DNA of 64,000 nucleotides, from contig NC_079216.1 in assembly GCF_029633865.1 (NCBI RefSeq), positions 16,714,505 to 16,778,504 on the forward strand, read 5' to 3'. The notes beneath the pieces were generated by a model. It did not search any database. It was not told the origin of the DNA and worked only from the letters and a program-made list of their open reading frames with translations. Shown piece after piece: positions 58,101 to 64,000 of the stretch. Origin of the DNA: Lampris incognitus. Its lineage: Eukaryota > Chordata > Actinopteri > Lampriformes > Lampridae. Every line of letters begins with the position of its first letter. The stretch's first letter is position 1. Both the position numbers and the translations under genes were made by a program.

Positions 58101-61442
<3,342 letters not shown>

Positions 61443-61639
61443 TTAGGGTTGAACCCACTGCGGTGCTCTGTTGATTCTTCGATATCAAGTTGTGGAAAAT
61501 AATTAACCACTTCACGCAGGCATGGGCTTCTTAATGTTACAAACTCGATAAAATTGCTATTCTTGGACCAAAAGATCAGGCTGCAGCAAGTCAGGTTATC
61601 ACAAACAATCAAAACCTTTGTGTATTTTATGCACTGCCC

Positions 61640-61805
61640 ATGTACAATATCCGTCCACCCATTATCTCTACCTGCTTAAATCCACTTCATGGTCATGGGG
61701 GTCTTGAGTATATCCCAGCAGGCTTTAGGCAGGGAGACACTATAGACAGGTCACCAGTCCATTGCGGGGCTGACATACACAGTCACTCACACAACATACC
61801 AATGA
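61640..61805 (+). repeat. Fragment of the SINE-like repeat seen at 58510
   Basis: CCGTCCACCCATTATCTCTA, CAGGGAGACACTATAGACAG and GTCACCAGTCCATTGC correspond to the middle of the 58510-58905 repeat, with moderate divergence. Confidence 0.55.
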
Positions 61806-62339
61806 AACACATAGTAATTCTGTTTTGCCGAATGCTCAATAAATACATTGTTCATTTTGCTTTTTTACTTGATGCATTGGTGATAATTATTGGTCTGATA
61901 TACATTCATATATACACAAACCTACTTGTATGTTCTTATGTCATTTATTTATTGCTCTAATGTCTAATCCATTTGGTCCAACATCTTTGGTATTCCAACT
62001 CCTGATTCCTTATTCTGTAAAGGGATCTTTCCGTTTCTAGCATTTCCAGTATTGTTGAGTTCCAGTTTTGAATTGATGGTAATGTGGGTTTTAGCCAATT
62101 CCTGGTCTCCTGATTCATGGCTGCAACTAAATATTCTATATAAACATTTATCTGTTTCTTGGGATAATTCTGATGGTGATATTCCTAAAATGATGCATTT
62201 GGGATTCGCTGTTCAACAGCAGCAGCGCCAGAAAATGTCTGTTGAAAAACATAAAAGCACTGTCAGGTTAAAAACAAACTGCAAATAACACTAATTAGCT
62301 TTACATAATTAACATCTCTTACCGAATCGTTCAGAAGGG

Positions 62340-62660
62340 AGGGGCGATGGTCTCCAAGGACAAAACGATTTGGCTGATTTGTCACCAGGATGTAGTGCTC
62401 GCAAAAAAGGGTAACGTGGAGTGGCACCACAACACCATCCACCCCAAAGTTCAGACACCTGCCCGCTAAAGAGCATGCTTCGTTCAAAGAAAGTTGACGA
62501 GCTCAAGTCTATATTGAAAGCACAGCAGTTGCTTTTTACCAAACCAACAGCTAAAAGTAAGGCTGCAACAGAGGCATCCTTCCATGTCAGCCATCTTTTG
62601 GCTAAACATAACAACCCGTTCACCAATGTTGTGTCTGTCTGTCTTAATACATTCAGTTAG
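62340..62660 (+). pseudogene. hAT/ZBED-type transposase N-terminal fragment
   Basis: The plus strand reads TIWLICHQDVVLAKKGNVEW, HHNTIHPK, then after one frame change HLPAKEHASF and KVDELKSILKAQQLLFTKPT, AKSKAATEASFHVSHLLAKH. This is the zinc finger plus following helix block of hAT-derived proteins of the GTF2IRD2/SCAND3/ZBED group. The first Cys of the expected CLIC pair is Trp here, so the finger has lost a ligand. A TAG at 62658 ends the frame and no catalytic domain follows. It is a transposon remnant, not a host gene. Confidence 0.65.
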
Positions 62661-62689
62661 ACCAATAGACATAGTGAATTAAATCATAC

Positions 62690-62830
62690 TCGTGACACAG
62701 ATGTATTCAACTCTTTGCTCCCTTTATCAGAAGAACTCCCGGCATACAATGCGTCTTCTCGTGACGTCCTCACTATGGGTACTGACAGGTGTCACACAAC
62801 TAACCAATACATGACATCCCCCTCTTCCTT
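62690..62830 (-). repeat. Polypurine tract and 3' LTR candidate
   Basis: On the minus strand AAGGAAGAGGGGGA (62827-62814) runs into TGTCATGTATTGGTTAGTTG. A purine tract directly before a TG start is the usual 3' LTR border. The LTR seems to run to about 62690. It may or may not belong to the integrase fragment to its right. Confidence 0.5.
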
Positions 62831-62984
62831 GGGAACAAACTTACAATTTACAAAACAGTTGTCAACAGTGGCATTGCAAAAATAATTTTTTTCTGCTCAC
62901 AGACATCTTACAAACCTGTGTCTTTCCAACAACGCCACAAAGTGTTCGGGAGGACTATTAAAGACTGTATAGGTGGTTGTTTGT

Positions 62985-63500
62985 TTGTATAGCTAGCGTT
63001 CGCCCCATGGCGTCGGTGAGGACACAGTACACGGAGTGTAGATTATAGTTTAATCCACTTTATTCCAATGCATAAAGGCATGGTCATTCTTCATTGGTCT
63101 CGCAATCATTTACATGCTGTGTGATCTGTAACACATTACAAATCATATTAACATTAGTAAACGAACAGATCTAACATTCAAGTCAAAGTCAAACATCAGG
63201 CTATGACGTTATTAGACTATAGCTGACGACAACAGATGATCTGAAAGTATACATAATCTAGCTCAGTATATAGTCTAGCTCATCAAATATGTAGCTCGTA
63301 CACAAAGAATAACGCTCATAACAAATACATCAATAATGGGCCCGATAGGCTAGGATCCATAACGTGTCCCGAACGATCTAGCTAAATACTGTGACTAAAG
63401 GAGGCTAACGGCTCTGTTGCTAGTGGACACTTACAGCTAATCTAAACAACATAAAATAGGCTAACATTATCTCAGCAAATGAGTCACTGTTGTGCACTAA
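62985..63500 (-). repeat. Non-coding LTR-like stretch with polyadenylation signal
   Basis: On the minus strand this follows the integrase fragment directly, has a GTAAGT at 63532 just after the last coding block, is coding-poor, and carries AATAAAG at about 63063-63057. It may be LTR or untranslated sequence of the element at the right edge. Confidence 0.35.
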
Positions 63501-63529
63501 AGACAAGGGGGGGAACTTACAAAGAAGTC

Positions 63530-64000
63530 CATTCCCGTGGAGTGGAATGCAGGCTTAAAGAGACGCAAGCGAGCAGGGGGCAAGTCCGCCATCTTGGGGA
63601 CAGCCGGTCGGGCCTTACAACGTCGGCATTCAACGCATGTGCGTTGGTAGCGGCAGATAGCTTCATGCCCACACAGGATCCAGAATATGCGGTGAAGCTC
63701 AGCAAACACTCTCTCAGCCAGGATGGCACAGCCGGCTATCAATATCCTGGATCAGGAGTTTGGTGGATGGGTGACTAGGGTCTAGGACAACAGGGTTCAC
63801 AGTCGCTTGGCCCAAATCTTCTGCTCGACGGAGTCTGCCTCCGACATGGATGAGCTCGATGGCTTCATCAAACTCGGGGGCTAAGGTAAGTAGTCGGCTG
63901 CTAGATGGAATGGGTTTGCCTGCTTTCAGAAGTCGGAGCTCCTCTTGGAAGCTATCCTGCTGGCCTCTCTTGTAGATGAGTGTCTCTACATTGTGGTAAT
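63530..64000 (-). pseudogene. BEL/Pao pol fragment, integrase zinc region, runs off the right edge
   Basis: The minus frame from 64000 reads VETLIYKRGQQDSFQEELRL, LLTLAPEFDEAIELIHVGGR, LDPSHPSTKLLIQDID, and after a shift near 63740 FAELHRIFWILCGHEAICRY, TCVECRRCKARPAVPKMADL and LRLFKPAFHSTGMDFF. This is the region before and including the integrase HHCC finger and the start of the core of BEL/Pao elements. It stops at the first core Asp (GMDFF). It is a different copy, and probably a different family, from the one at 2166-5464. The rest lies outside the window. Confidence 0.75.

Overview
This is vertebrate, almost certainly teleost, nuclear DNA. Two host genes are split by GT-AG introns, and the rest is a dense mixture of fish-type transposable elements: L2/CR1-type and L1-type LINEs, Penelope, BEL/Pao and Ty3/gypsy LTR elements, Tc1, hAT and PIF/Harbinger DNA transposons, and tRNA-derived SINEs. 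There is no operon structure, and I see no rRNA or functional tRNA gene and no CRISPR array. The species cannot be named from the sequence.

Two host genes can be assembled exactly, both on the minus strand. (1) mlkl, the necroptosis pseudokinase: ten coding exons between 51872 and 24005, 1,428 nt including the stop, 475 residues, no frame break. It has an N-terminal four-helix bundle, a brace, then a kinase-like domain with the VAIK lysine but degenerate HRD and DFG motifs. (2) tmed6, a p24/GOLD cargo-receptor family member: four coding exons between 61412 and 58101, 238 residues. The two genes lie about 6 kb apart in the same orientation.

Layout. 1-2165: L2-type LINE. 2166-5464: decayed BEL/Pao element (minus) without its RT core. 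5465-5875 and 19131-19771: matching inverted arms built of tandem subrepeats. 6130-14606: an intron-containing gene of a Mutator-like (MULE) transposon, reading GCM/WRKY-like zinc module, DDE transposase, Ulp1/C48 cysteine protease, PHD finger. It is broken by an L2-type LINE that itself carries a nested LINE with a restriction-like endonuclease. 15355-19130: LINE fragments. 19367-23125: SINEs and a LINE endonuclease fragment. 24005-51872: mlkl, whose introns hold a near-full-length L1-type LINE, gypsy, LINE, hAT, Tc1, Penelope, Harbinger and SINE copies. 55735-56880: a fold-back element. 58101-61412: tmed6. 62340-62660: a hAT/ZBED-type fragment. 62690-64000: a second LTR element (minus) running off the right edge.

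The most interesting object is the MULE-Ulp1-PHD composite: several separate exons with good splice sites spell three domains in one order, and the only breaks are a few point lesions and one nested insertion. The SINEs, LINEs and hAT copy with clear target-site duplications give a usable relative chronology of insertions.
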